Shown here: in pieces, positions 1-7,858 of the stretch
Layout of the letters: each line of letters opens with the position of its first letter
Position numbering within the stretch: the first letter of the stretch is position 1
Source of the DNA: an uncultured Oscillospiraceae bacterium
GTDB taxonomy: Bacteria > Bacillota > Clostridia > Oscillospirales > Acutalibacteraceae
NCBI GenBank assembly: GCA_900549825.1
Contig: URQB01000009.1
Coordinates: forward strand, 1-64,000
Direction of reading: 5' to 3'
DNA: 64,000 bases
The notes under the pieces: model-generated
The model's input: only the letters and a program-made list of their open reading frames with translations
Database searches by the model: none
What the model was told of the DNA's origin: nothing
Position numbers and translations under genes: made by a program

Positions 1-140
1 TTGGCGTTTTGGGGCAATGCCGGGGCCTTTGGCAAGGCAGACGACGACGCCTTCCCTGCCGGAAGGCGAGGAGGATCACACCGGCAGAGGCCTCGGCATC
101 GTCCTCAAAACCGTTGTCGCCCCTGTTCACCGATGCTAGA
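1..140. repeat. Dispersed GC-rich intergenic repeat, copy A (cut by window edge)
   Basis: The first ~140 bases match two other intergenic stretches. Positions 91-137 align with 51249-51295 at 44 of 47 bases by my count, and most of the block aligns with 57414-57557 (shared GAGGAGGATCAC, GCCGGCAGAGG and CCTGTTCACCGATG). No intact gene is visible in it; the frames are broken by stops. The left end lies outside the window. Bases 141-380 hold no recognisable feature before the ribosome site of the next gene. Confidence 0.7.
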
Positions 141-386
141 GATGCCCGTGATACAATAGCTGTAGGACAGCAGGGTTAAATTTTGATTGCTCCAGTTGGG
201 CCGTATGACTGCTTTTTCCGTTTGTTCCATTCTTTTTGAGAACCTTTATTCATATCATAGCATATTTTAAGGGCATGGAGCAACAGCTTTGCTTTTTTGG
301 CCGCAGATGCTTTTTTTCGCCCTCTCTTTTTGTTATGATAAATAAAGACGTTCCGCTCGTCCTGCGGAGCAAAGGAGGCTTGCCCG

Positions 387-953
387 ATGAATGTGTATGA
401 TTTTGACGATACCATCTACCGCGGCGAAAGTGGTGTCGATTTATTCCAGTACTATCTAAAGCGGGATAAATCGCTGCTGCGCTACGTGCCAGGGGTAGCC
501 GTAGCTTTAGTACAATATAAGCGCGGTAAGATCGGCATCGATGAGGCGCTTTCTGTCTACGGCGCGCGTGTGGCTTCATATTTCCATACGATCCCGGATT
601 TTGATGCTGACATGAAAATTTTCTGGGATACTCATATGAAAAATATCAAGCCCTTTTATGCCCGCCTGCACCGCCCGGACGACGTGATCCTTTCCGCTTC
701 CCCGGAGCGCGTTCTGGCGGAGGTCTGCCGCCGCCTCGGCATAGTACATTGCATTGGCACCCAAATGGATGAGGAGACAGGCGCGATTACACGCCTTTGC
801 TTCCGTGAGAATAAGGTTGGCTGCCTGCTGGACCGGTTCCCGGATGCAAAGATCGACAATTTTTATACAGACTCTTACAACGACCAGCCGATCATTGACC
901 TTGCCGAACATGCGTTTCTCGTGAAGGGGGACCGGATCAGGCAGTTGAAATAA
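387..953 (+). CDS. HAD-family hydrolase (phosphoserine phosphatase-like)
   Basis: This is a 188-residue cytosolic phosphatase-type protein of the haloacid dehalogenase superfamily, subfamily IB by overall look. Motif I is DFDDT with nucleophile D5 and acid/base D7. Motif II is S103 in SASPERV, motif III is K143 in ENK, and motif IV is the TDSYND stretch (D162, D166). The segment between motifs I and II is helical, as in the PSP cap. An AAAGGAGG site lies about 9 bases before the ATG. It stands alone between repeat A and a gene on the other strand, so context says nothing about substrate. A small-molecule phosphomonoester is the family expectation; the exact substrate is unknown. Confidence 0.85.
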   Translation: MNVYDFDDTIYRGESGVDLFQYYLKRDKSLLRYVPGVAVALVQYKRGKIGIDEALSVYGARVASYFHTIPDFDADMKIFWDTHMKNIKPFYARLHRPDDVILSASPERVLAEVCRRLGIVHCIGTQMDEETGAITRLCFRENKVGCLLDRFPDAKIDNFYTDSYNDQPIIDLAEHAFLVKGDRIRQLK

Positions 954-1219
954 TAGCCGCAGGCTTTCCTGTAAACGGAAGAGTTCCGGATTCCTGTTAA
1001 GATCAGATTAAGGCTGCATCTGCTTTGTCGCTCGCCTCGCAGCAGAACACCGCAAAAATCTTCTAGCTGATTGCGAAAATTTTATCGGCCTTCACCAGTC
1101 GCATTCCGCTTGAGCTGCTCATGGAGCCGGAGCAGAGCTCATTGTGGTAAAAAAACAGCCCAGCGCCATCCATAGCTGGCTGCCAGGCAGTAGAAAATGA
1201 AATGAATTTCTGTCGGATG

Positions 1220-2020
1220 TTACGATTTGGCGGCAGCGGAGAATTCCGGGTGAGGCCAGGTGAAATGAAACTCCGTTCGGATTTCCAGAATGCAGCTGAA
1301 ATCGATTTGACCAGCGGCCGCGAGCTTGCTGACGCCAGTAGCCTGCGCATGGAGCAGCATCCGCTTGTTATAGATCAGGTTTTGAATTTCATCGTTGGCA
1401 CGGTCAATTTCGCAGACGATCGAGGAGCCGGTAAACAGGACGCTGTAATCCCCAAGCTGCATATAGTCCTTCGCTTTCTGGAATTCTTCCTCGATCGCAG
1501 CACGGTCTTCCATATCAAAGGCCTTGCCATGGCGGCTCGTCAGAGGGGCTGGCTCCTTTTCATCATTGAAAAAAATCGTGATTTTATAAAGGTCGTCCTC
1601 CTGCACACACAGCGCATAGCGAATATCAGAAAGGGTCAACTGGCTGGCCCACTCCTGACCGGATACCGGCAGTACCTCTAAAAGCTTTTTTCCATCTTCC
1701 GAGGAGACGTTCGTTTTGTTGAGCATAAGCTGCTTGAGTGTGGGGACGAGATTTGCTAACGTTTGATTGGCGGTCTCCACATCAGAGACCTTCGGCTCCT
1801 TGGTCATTGTGAAATCCGGATTGCTCTTTTTCGCGCTGTTGACCAAGCGGTTAAAATAGGAGAGGATCTCTGCATTGGAATCAGGCTTTTTGGTTTTGCT
1901 GATGATGGGAGGCAGAGTCGTCGTTTCCTCCTCTGTCTGCAGGCCGTCGCAGGCGGCGAGCGAGAAGACAAGCGCCAGAGCGGAGAGCAGCGCGATGAGC
2001 TTAAAAGCGGCTTGTTTCAT
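1220..2020 (-). CDS. Secreted lipoprotein, paralog 1 of a three-member family
   Basis: The 266-residue product starts at the ATG inside a GGGGAAACGAAA context. It has a lipoprotein signal: charged n-region, hydrophobic core, then a lipobox ending AAC (Cys around residue 24). A Thr/Glu-rich linker follows, then a ~200-residue domain opening with AEILSYFNRLVNSAKK. A second conserved block reads QEWASQLTLSDIRYALC followed by YKITIFF. The same two blocks occur in the genes at 53925-54821 and 61324-62195, so the three are paralogs despite weak overall identity. I do not recognise the family. It is probably anchored on the outer face of the membrane. The C-terminus runs on past the paralogs' usual end by about ten residues. 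Confidence 0.8.
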   Translation of the reverse strand: MKQAAFKLIALLSALALVFSLAACDGLQTEEETTTLPPIISKTKKPDSNAEILSYFNRLVNSAKKSNPDFTMTKEPKVSDVETANQTLANLVPTLKQLMLNKTNVSSEDGKKLLEVLPVSGQEWASQLTLSDIRYALCVQEDDLYKITIFFNDEKEPAPLTSRHGKAFDMEDRAAIEEEFQKAKDYMQLGDYSVLFTGSSIVCEIDRANDEIQNLIYNKRMLLHAQATGVSKLAAAGQIDFSCILEIRTEFHFTWPHPEFSAAAKS

Positions 2021-2185
2021 TTTCGTTTCCCCTTTCCTCTGTCGGCCCTCCGTTCGATCCGGAGGCATGTGTCACAGAAATGCCGATATTATTTAAAGCG
2101 ATTATATCACATTTGCCCATTGCTCCACAATACGGATTTTGAAAAAAGGGCAGTTATTTTTAAACAGAGTTTTTATTCTATCGAT

Positions 2186-2231
2186 CCGAAAACCAGAAAC
2201 GGTCCGCAATCAAAAATGATGCGGGCCGTTT
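2186..2231 (-). terminator. Probable terminator downstream of the aldolase
   Basis: A 12-bp imperfect stem (2197-2208 with 2220-2231) lies 40 bases beyond the aldolase stop on the minus strand and is followed by a short T-containing tract (CTGGTTTT). Confidence 0.5.
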
Positions 2232-2270
2232 CTGTATATGAGGGGGTAAAAGAAGATGTCAGATATTGGC

Positions 2271-3500
2271 TTACTTTTTCTCCGCCTGCTTGGAATACTT
2301 GGTTTTATAGATAAAACGCATCAGGCGGGTTTCAATCGCGTTGATGGGCTTCGCAGTGTCAAACAGGGCGGCGCCCAGCATCGTCTTGCAGCCCTTATCC
2401 ATGACCATTTCGGTAGCCTGTGCATCGCTTTTGGTCGGACCGCAGCAAAGAGCGCCGTTATCCTTCAGCAACACAGCGTCGCGGCCCTTGAGCGCCTTGA
2501 CAACTTTTTTAGAGGTGTTCATCGTGCTGGAGGGGTTGAAGACCGCGCAGCGCACGGTTGCGCCCGCGATCTGGGCGAAATCGTCGAGCAGCGGCTTCAT
2601 CGTGCGGCCCAGCCTAGACGCCGCCATGATGTCGGGCTGCTGCGAGTGGATGATATAGTTGATTCCATCCCGTTTTGCGTAAACCGCGCGGTGCAGGTCC
2701 GCCTCCGGCACATAGGCCGTCATGTTGCCCGCGATCCGGCCGGTTGCAATATCTACACGCAGGATTTCCTCGCTGCCTGGTCTGGTCAGGTTGCACATCG
2801 CGCCGTCGCGCTCGCTTTCGTAGGCAGTAACCGGAGCGGCGTCCTTGCCTTTTTTGCCGATTGTCTCGATCACATATTCATGGATTTCATCGAAGGTATC
2901 GATTACCTTTCCAGTAACCTCACGATAACGCTCCATGATATGCCTGGCGCAGACCTTTTCGAGCTCAGATGCAACAGCGAACGCCTCCTCATAATCCCTA
3001 CCCATGCACACGGCGCCGTGATGCGCCATGATGACGGCCTTGCTATCAGAGCGCTCGATGGCAGCGATGACTCCCTTGCGCAGCTTGCCCGTCCCGGGCA
3101 GGCCATAGGCCGCCATCGGGACATGGTCGCCGATGATGGCAGCGCTTTCGGGAGCGATATTGTTGATATCAAAGCCCAGGGGGCTGACGATGCTGGCGTT
3201 TACCTGATGCGTGTGGATGACGAAATGAACGTCGGGGCGCAGTTGATAAGCAGAGGCGTGGATGCCCTTTTCTGAGGAGGGCTTGATATTGCCGTCATAG
3301 CTCAAGTCCGCGATATTGACGAGGACAATCTCCTCCGGGGTGAGGGTCTCATAGGCCCGTCCGCTGGGCGTGATGACAAACTGCGTATCGCTGACGCGGC
3401 AGCTGACATTGCCCCAGGTGCGCGCAATGAGGCCGCTCTCGACGAGCTGCTTCCCTGCGCGGACGACGAGCTCCTTTGCCTGCATGATCTCCATATCCAA
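2271..3500 (-). CDS. Tandem class II aldolase/adducin-domain protein
   Basis: The 409-residue protein has two class II aldolase (fuculose-phosphate aldolase-like) domains in a row. Domain 1 (about 1-200) keeps the family's catalytic features: glycine-rich GNVS, TPSGR, PSSEK with putative catalytic E77, the zinc-ligand pair H96/H98 in HTHQ, and a further His at 160/161 in AHHGA. Domain 2 (about 220-400) repeats the fold, but HTH has become HSQ and AHHG has become LKDNG, so it should not bind metal. The chosen start is a TTG seven bases after GGAGGG. It is the second gene after the aminotransferase, separated by a strong GC hairpin. The expected reaction is cleavage of a phosphorylated ketose or similar; the substrate is unknown. 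Neighbouring kinase and TetR genes support a catabolic role. Confidence 0.85.
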   Translation of the reverse strand: MDMEIMQAKELVVRAGKQLVESGLIARTWGNVSCRVSDTQFVITPSGRAYETLTPEEIVLVNIADLSYDGNIKPSSEKGIHASAYQLRPDVHFVIHTHQVNASIVSPLGFDINNIAPESAAIIGDHVPMAAYGLPGTGKLRKGVIAAIERSDSKAVIMAHHGAVCMGRDYEEAFAVASELEKVCARHIMERYREVTGKVIDTFDEIHEYVIETIGKKGKDAAPVTAYESERDGAMCNLTRPGSEEILRVDIATGRIAGNMTAYVPEADLHRAVYAKRDGINYIIHSQQPDIMAASRLGRTMKPLLDDFAQIAGATVRCAVFNPSSTMNTSKKVVKALKGRDAVLLKDNGALCCGPTKSDAQATEMVMDKGCKTMLGAALFDTAKPINAIETRLMRFIYKTKYSKQAEKK

Positions 3501-3526
3501 ACGGAATCCCTCCTTGATTGAGAAAT

Positions 3527-3552
3527 CCCGGCGGCGTGTCTGCGCCGCCGGG
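3527..3552 (-). promoter_or_regulatory. Strong intercistronic GC hairpin
   Basis: A perfect 10-bp stem (3527-3536 with 3543-3552, all G/C) with a 6-base loop sits between the aminotransferase stop and the aldolase ribosome site. No T-run follows on the minus strand, so it looks more like an mRNA stability/processing or partial attenuation element than a full terminator. Confidence 0.6.
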
Positions 3553-3565
3553 AGGATAAATCAAT

Positions 3566-5041
3566 TTATTTTTTCACGGTAACCGTATCAAAGACCTTGT
3601 CGAAGCGCGCCAGAGCATCGTCAATCATCTCAGGTGTATAAGCGGCGCTCGTGTACAGGCGGCTGCCCGCAAGCGTTACGAGGCCTTCCGCCATATAAGC
3701 GGCGCCCATGTGCTCCATTTCCGCCTTGCGCTCGGAAGTGGCCTTGAGCACACCCGGGACCTTCCAAAGCTTGCCCCAGTCGATGGAGAAGTGCATGGTG
3801 CCGACCGTCTCCAGATGGCAGATGGATCCCTGATTGAAGGCAACGAACGGAAGGCCGTGCTTCTTGATGAGCTGCTGCAGGCCTGCGGTCATGCGGTCGC
3901 CCATTTCGCCGGCCTTCTGGCAGGCATTGGTGCGCTCGATCTCTTCGAGCGTATAATAGCCGGCGACGCAGCTGATGGGCGTTGCGGCCATTGTACCGCC
4001 GATGAGAGCCTTGTGGACCTTGTCGCCTGTCTGGATACCGGCCGCAAGATATTTCATGTACTCCTTCTTGCCGCCGAGGCCGCCTGCGCCCGGATAGCCG
4101 CCGGCGATGACCTTGCCGAATACCGTGAGGTCCGGGGAAACGTCGAAATAGCCCTGCGCGCCAGCCATGCCGATGCGGAAGCCGGTGACAACCTCGTCGA
4201 AGACGAGCAGCGCGCCGTACTTGCGGCAAAGGCGCTCTACACCCTTGTTGAAGTCCTTGTCCAGCGGACGGGTGCCGCTTTCGGGGCCAACCGGCTCAAT
4301 GAAGACCGCTGCCGTACCGCCGCGCAGCTGATTGAACCGCAGCTTCCTCTCAAGATCGTCAAGATCGTTCGGGAAGAACTCCTGCGTATGCTTGAAGATG
4401 TAAAGCGGGACGCCGTGCGCCTGCGTGAACTTGGAGCCGGGGACGCGGATGCCGTAAGCAAGCTGGTCGCTCCAGCCGTGATAGGCGCCGCCCATCTTGA
4501 TGATATTCTTATTCTTCGTAGCAAGACGCGCCACGCGGACCGCGGCCATGCAGGCCTCGGAGCCGGAGTTGAGCATGCGGAACATCTCAACGTTCGGCAC
4601 GCTGTTGCAGACCTTCTTGGCCAGTTTATATTCAAATTCATGGAACAGGCCCGTGGAGGGGCCGCAGGTGTTGAGCAGCTCGATCACCTGGTCGCGCACG
4701 GCCTTCGGATTGGAGCCGAGCACCGTCGGGCCGCCCGCCTGCAGGAAGTCGTAATACTGATTACCGTCGATATCGTAGAGATAGGCGCCGTCCGCCTTGG
4801 TGAATACCAGCGGGAACGGATGGTTGAAGGCAAGATTATGCTGCACGCCGCCGGGGATGACCGTTTTGGCTTCTTCAATCATCTCCTTGGACTTTGCGCA
4901 TTTCTTGTCGAAATAATCCTCTTCATAGCGCTTGAGGGCTTCCGGGCTGATGGTGTAGATCGGCAGCTTGATCAGCTCGTCGAGCTGCTTGGTGATAGCC
5001 GCCGCGTCTGGATAGTTGCTGATGGCGTAACGATTGTCCAT
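3566..5041 (-). CDS. Class III aminotransferase, glutamate-1-semialdehyde aminomutase-like
   Basis: This 491-residue PLP enzyme carries the full fold-type I class III signature. FDEVVTGFR contains the PLP-ring Asp (D282), FGKVIAGGYP contains the Schiff-base lysine K310, and NSGSEA (159-164) and GAYHGW bind phosphate and the ring. It is longer than HemL (~430) at the N-terminus, and no haem genes are nearby, so it is probably not the haem enzyme. The start is the MDNRYAIS ATG preceded by GAGGAAACTG-type spacing. It is the first gene of a minus-strand unit with the aldolase, transcribed from the promoter at 5132-5159. Inferred role: transamination or 1,2-amino shift of a catabolic intermediate. 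Confidence 0.85.
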   Translation of the reverse strand: MDNRYAISNYPDAAAITKQLDELIKLPIYTISPEALKRYEEDYFDKKCAKSKEMIEEAKTVIPGGVQHNLAFNHPFPLVFTKADGAYLYDIDGNQYYDFLQAGGPTVLGSNPKAVRDQVIELLNTCGPSTGLFHEFEYKLAKKVCNSVPNVEMFRMLNSGSEACMAAVRVARLATKNKNIIKMGGAYHGWSDQLAYGIRVPGSKFTQAHGVPLYIFKHTQEFFPNDLDDLERKLRFNQLRGGTAAVFIEPVGPESGTRPLDKDFNKGVERLCRKYGALLVFDEVVTGFRIGMAGAQGYFDVSPDLTVFGKVIAGGYPGAGGLGGKKEYMKYLAAGIQTGDKVHKALIGGTMAATPISCVAGYYTLEEIERTNACQKAGEMGDRMTAGLQQLIKKHGLPFVAFNQGSICHLETVGTMHFSIDWGKLWKVPGVLKATSERKAEMEHMGAAYMAEGLVTLAGSRLYTSAAYTPEMIDDALARFDKVFDTVTVKK

Positions 5042-5131
5042 ACGTTCAGTTTCCTCCTTCATATTGACTCTCTCGAATTTCGGGCTCTATGGAAAATCCC
5101 CTGCTAAGAGGGTGAATCTCCGCTCACCTAC

Positions 5132-5159
5132 AGTATAGCATACTTTTCAGGGTTGTCAA
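5132..5159 (-). promoter_or_regulatory. Promoter of the aminotransferase-aldolase unit
   Basis: On the minus strand TTGACA (5154-5159) and TATACT (5132-5137) are separated by 16 bases. It faces away from tetR, about 90 bases upstream of the aminotransferase start. Confidence 0.75.
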
Positions 5160-5188
5160 ATTAAATTTTATGAATTCTTTATTTTTGA

Positions 5189-5200
5189 TACGGTGCCGTA
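5189..5200. promoter_or_regulatory. Candidate TetR operator
   Basis: TACGGTGCCGTA is a perfect 5-bp inverted repeat with a 2-base centre, placed between the two divergent promoters. It is short for a TetR site, so this is a guess from position and symmetry. Confidence 0.35.
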
Positions 5201-5281
5201 AAAAGGACTTTTTTTACTACTCCGCGAGCTTTTCAAAAAAGCAGTTTGGGCGGAGCAAATCAAAAAAACTGTGTATTTTCG

Positions 5282-5309
5282 TTGATTTTTTCTTCAGGTG
5301 TGTTAAAAT
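5282..5309 (+). promoter_or_regulatory. Probable promoter of tetR and the FGGY kinase
   Basis: TTGATT (5282-5287) and TAAAAT (5304-5309) are 16 bases apart, about 100 bases before the tetR start. The rest of the 5042-5409 gap is AT-rich and holds no gene. Confidence 0.5.
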
Positions 5310-5409
5310 AATAAAAAGCGGTGAGCGGCGGCTCATTTTCTGGGAGTGTATTTTGTACCTCCAGGGTTGCCTCAACGGCAGGGCCGATATGCGCGAAAGG
5401 ATGGCGATT

Positions 5410-6141
5410 ATGGATACAGCCGGCGAAAAGCAGCCGATCTATCATAAGAAAACGTTTGAGAATATCCCGGAGGAAAAGCGGCGCAGGATTCTGGCTGCCG
5501 CAATTGGGGAATTTGCCAATAAGGGCTTTGACAACGCGAATATCAATGTGATCGCCGGTAAGGCGGGCGTGAGCGTTGGTTCGCTCTATAAATATTTCAA
5601 TACGAAGCAGGATCTGTTTTTGACGGCGGTGCATCACGGGATCTCGATTTTAGAGGATACGATCGGGCCGCTCTCACAGGCGGATCTGGACGTGCGCGAC
5701 AAGCTCGAGCAGATCATTCGCGCGGTGCAGACCTCCTCGCGGCAGCTTGGGGATTTGATCAAGCTCTATAATGAAATGACATCGGAGAACAATGCAGACC
5801 TTGTGCGCCGTATCTCGCAGGATATGGAGACCATTTCCGCCGCCGTCTATACGCAGGTGATTACCCAGGCGCAGGAGGAGGGGCTCATCCGCGGCGATAT
5901 TGATCCGCGGATGTTTGCCTATCTGCTTGACAACCTCTTTATGAACCTTCAGTTTTCCTACGCCTGCGGCTATTATCAGGAGCGGTTTAAAATATATGCG
6001 GGCGAGGATATCCTTACCCGGGATGATTTTGTCGTGGAGCAGATGCTCAAATTCATCGAGGGCGCGTTTACGATGGCGGAGGAGAAGGCCGCCCTTAACC
6101 AGCAAAAATCGGAAGCAGCGGGGGAAACCCTGTCACGATAA
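5410..6141 (+). CDS. TetR/AcrR-family transcriptional regulator
   Basis: The 243-residue protein has an N-terminal TetR helix-turn-helix: RRRILAAAIGEFANKGF, then INVIAGKAGVSVGSLYKYF (about residues 20-65). An all-helical ligand-binding domain of about 170 residues follows. The start at 5410 was chosen because the AAAGG site ends nine bases upstream; ATGs at 5389 and 5401 fit worse. It is divergent from the aminotransferase-aldolase unit and 42 bases upstream of the FGGY kinase. It is therefore the likely repressor or sensor of both arms, with a pathway intermediate as a plausible ligand. Confidence 0.9.
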   Translation: MDTAGEKQPIYHKKTFENIPEEKRRRILAAAIGEFANKGFDNANINVIAGKAGVSVGSLYKYFNTKQDLFLTAVHHGISILEDTIGPLSQADLDVRDKLEQIIRAVQTSSRQLGDLIKLYNEMTSENNADLVRRISQDMETISAAVYTQVITQAQEEGLIRGDIDPRMFAYLLDNLFMNLQFSYACGYYQERFKIYAGEDILTRDDFVVEQMLKFIEGAFTMAEEKAALNQQKSEAAGETLSR

Positions 6142-6183
6142 GCTTTGTGTGTGAACTGGAATCATATTTTTGGAGGGCTTTGC

Positions 6184-7785
6184 ATGAAAGAACCGACCTA
6201 TGTGATCACCTACGACGTGGGCACCACGGGCGTAAAAACCTGCCTGTTTGAGATCGGCGAGATTGTTCGCCTGGCGGCGGCGTCCATGCACGGGTATGAG
6301 CTCTATGTGCTGCCGGACGGCGGCGCGGAGCAGGATCCCGCCGAATGGTGGGAGGCCATGTGCGTGAGCACGAAGGAAGTGCTGCAGGAGTCCGGCATGG
6401 ATCCGGCAAAGATCAGCGGTGTTTCCTTCTGCTCGCAGATGCAGGGCGTCGTTCTCGTCGATAAAAACGGCGAGCCGGTGCGCCGCGCGATGAGCTATAT
6501 GGACCAGCGCGCGCGGGAGGAGCTGAAAAGGGGCCTTGCCTACGGGCCGCAAATTGCAGGGGCGAATGTGTTCAAGCTGCTGAAGTCCCTGCAGATCACC
6601 GGTGCGGTCGCGGCGAGCGTAAAGGACCCCGTGTGGAAATACAAGTGGGTCGAGGCGCATGAGCCCGAAAATTTCAAGCGTGTACATAAATGGCTCGACG
6701 TCAAGGAATTCCTGATCTGCAAGATGACGGGTGAATTCGTCATGACGCAGGATTCCGCTTTCGCCGCCCTGATCTATGATATCCGCAAGGGCAAGGAGGG
6801 CTGGAGCAGGGAAATGTGCGATATGCTCGGCGTGAAGCTGGAGCATCTCGCGCCGATCAAAAAATCGACGGATAAGGTCGGCGAGATTACGGAAAAGGCC
6901 GCCGCTGAGCTTGGGCTCAAAGCGGGCACTGCCGTTTTCGGCGGAGGCGGAGATGCTTCTCTCATCGGCGTGGGCGCGGGCTCGACGGGCTTAGGCGATA
7001 CGCATATTTACTGCGGCACGAGCGGATGGGTCTCTACCGTGGTCGATAAGAGCATCGTGGACGCCTCCGCCATGGTTGCGGCGATCGTGGGCGCGCAGCC
7101 CGGACGCTTCAATTATTTTGCGGAGCTTGAGACGGCGGGCAAATGCCTCGAATGGGTCAAGAACCATCTGGCGCTCGACGAGATCGATATTTATCTGGAG
7201 AAGAAGCACGTTGCAGAATCCACGGAGGCAATCTACACCAGCCTTTATGATTACATGGCAAAGGTCATAAAGAACGCGCCTGCGGGCTCGAACGGCGTAA
7301 TCTTCACCCCATGGCTGCATGGAAACCGCTGCCCGTTTGAGGACCCGAACGCCCGCGGCATGTTCTTCAATATCAGCCTCGAAACTGGCAAAACGGAGCT
7401 CATCCGCGCCGTGACGGAGGGCGTGTGCTTTCATCTGCGCTGGTTCCTGGAGACAGAAGAGAAAAAAATCAGAACGTCGGATACGATCCGGTTCGTCGGC
7501 GGCGGCGCACTGTCCGACGTGACCTGCCAGATCCTTGCGGACTGCATCGGACGCAAGGTCGAAACGGTCGACAGCCCGCAGAATGTCGGCGCGGTCGGCG
7601 CGGCAGTCGTGGTAGCGGTGGGCCTGGGCCTGCTGCCGAGCCTTGATGAGGCGAAGCAGATGGTGCCGGCGAAGAAGACCTTTGTCCCTGATCCGTCTGT
7701 CAAGCCGGTCTATGACCGTAATTACGCGGTTTTCCAATCGCTATATCAGGCTAATAAGAAGAATTTTGCAGCCCTCAACGGCTGA
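6184..7785 (+). CDS. FGGY-family carbohydrate kinase
   Basis: The 533-residue ATP-dependent sugar or polyol kinase is of xylulokinase/gluconokinase type. The N-terminal lobe opens with the phosphate-binding motif YDVGTTGVKT. The substrate-side segment is SQMQGVV plus the YMDQRA loop. GGGGDAS (about 255-261) and the C-terminal FVGGGA and VGAVGAA motifs form the ATPase core. A GGAGGG site lies seven bases before the chosen ATG. It follows tetR by 42 bases, so the two are likely co-transcribed, and a strong terminator follows. Together with the divergent aldolase and aminotransferase it suggests phosphorylation followed by aldol cleavage of an unusual sugar or amino-polyol. No transporter is present in the locus. 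Confidence 0.9.
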   Translation: MKEPTYVITYDVGTTGVKTCLFEIGEIVRLAAASMHGYELYVLPDGGAEQDPAEWWEAMCVSTKEVLQESGMDPAKISGVSFCSQMQGVVLVDKNGEPVRRAMSYMDQRAREELKRGLAYGPQIAGANVFKLLKSLQITGAVAASVKDPVWKYKWVEAHEPENFKRVHKWLDVKEFLICKMTGEFVMTQDSAFAALIYDIRKGKEGWSREMCDMLGVKLEHLAPIKKSTDKVGEITEKAAAELGLKAGTAVFGGGGDASLIGVGAGSTGLGDTHIYCGTSGWVSTVVDKSIVDASAMVAAIVGAQPGRFNYFAELETAGKCLEWVKNHLALDEIDIYLEKKHVAESTEAIYTSLYDYMAKVIKNAPAGSNGVIFTPWLHGNRCPFEDPNARGMFFNISLETGKTELIRAVTEGVCFHLRWFLETEEKKIRTSDTIRFVGGGALSDVTCQILADCIGRKVETVDSPQNVGAVGAAVVVAVGLGLLPSLDEAKQMVPAKKTFVPDPSVKPVYDRNYAVFQSLYQANKKNFAALNG

Positions 7786-7800
7786 TGACAAAAGGAAAAG

Positions 7801-7844
7801 CGCCGGGGCGGCCCGCTTTGCGGATTTCCCCGGCGTTTGTTTTT
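7801..7844 (+). terminator. Rho-independent terminator after the FGGY kinase
   Basis: CGCCGGGG (7801-7808) pairs with CCCCGGCG (7828-7835), followed by TTTGTTTTT. Confidence 0.85.
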
Positions 7845-7858
7845 AGGAGGTGCCCCAG

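Noticed and set aside
176..415. Minus-strand open frame rich in Lys/Arg overlapping the HAD start
   Set aside because: It has no ribosome site, overlaps the strong start of the HAD gene and has low-complexity composition; it is taken as a shadow.
3566..5041. hemL assignment for the class III aminotransferase
   Set aside because: The protein is longer than HemL, no other haem synthesis genes are nearby and it is paired with an aldolase and divergent from a sugar kinase.
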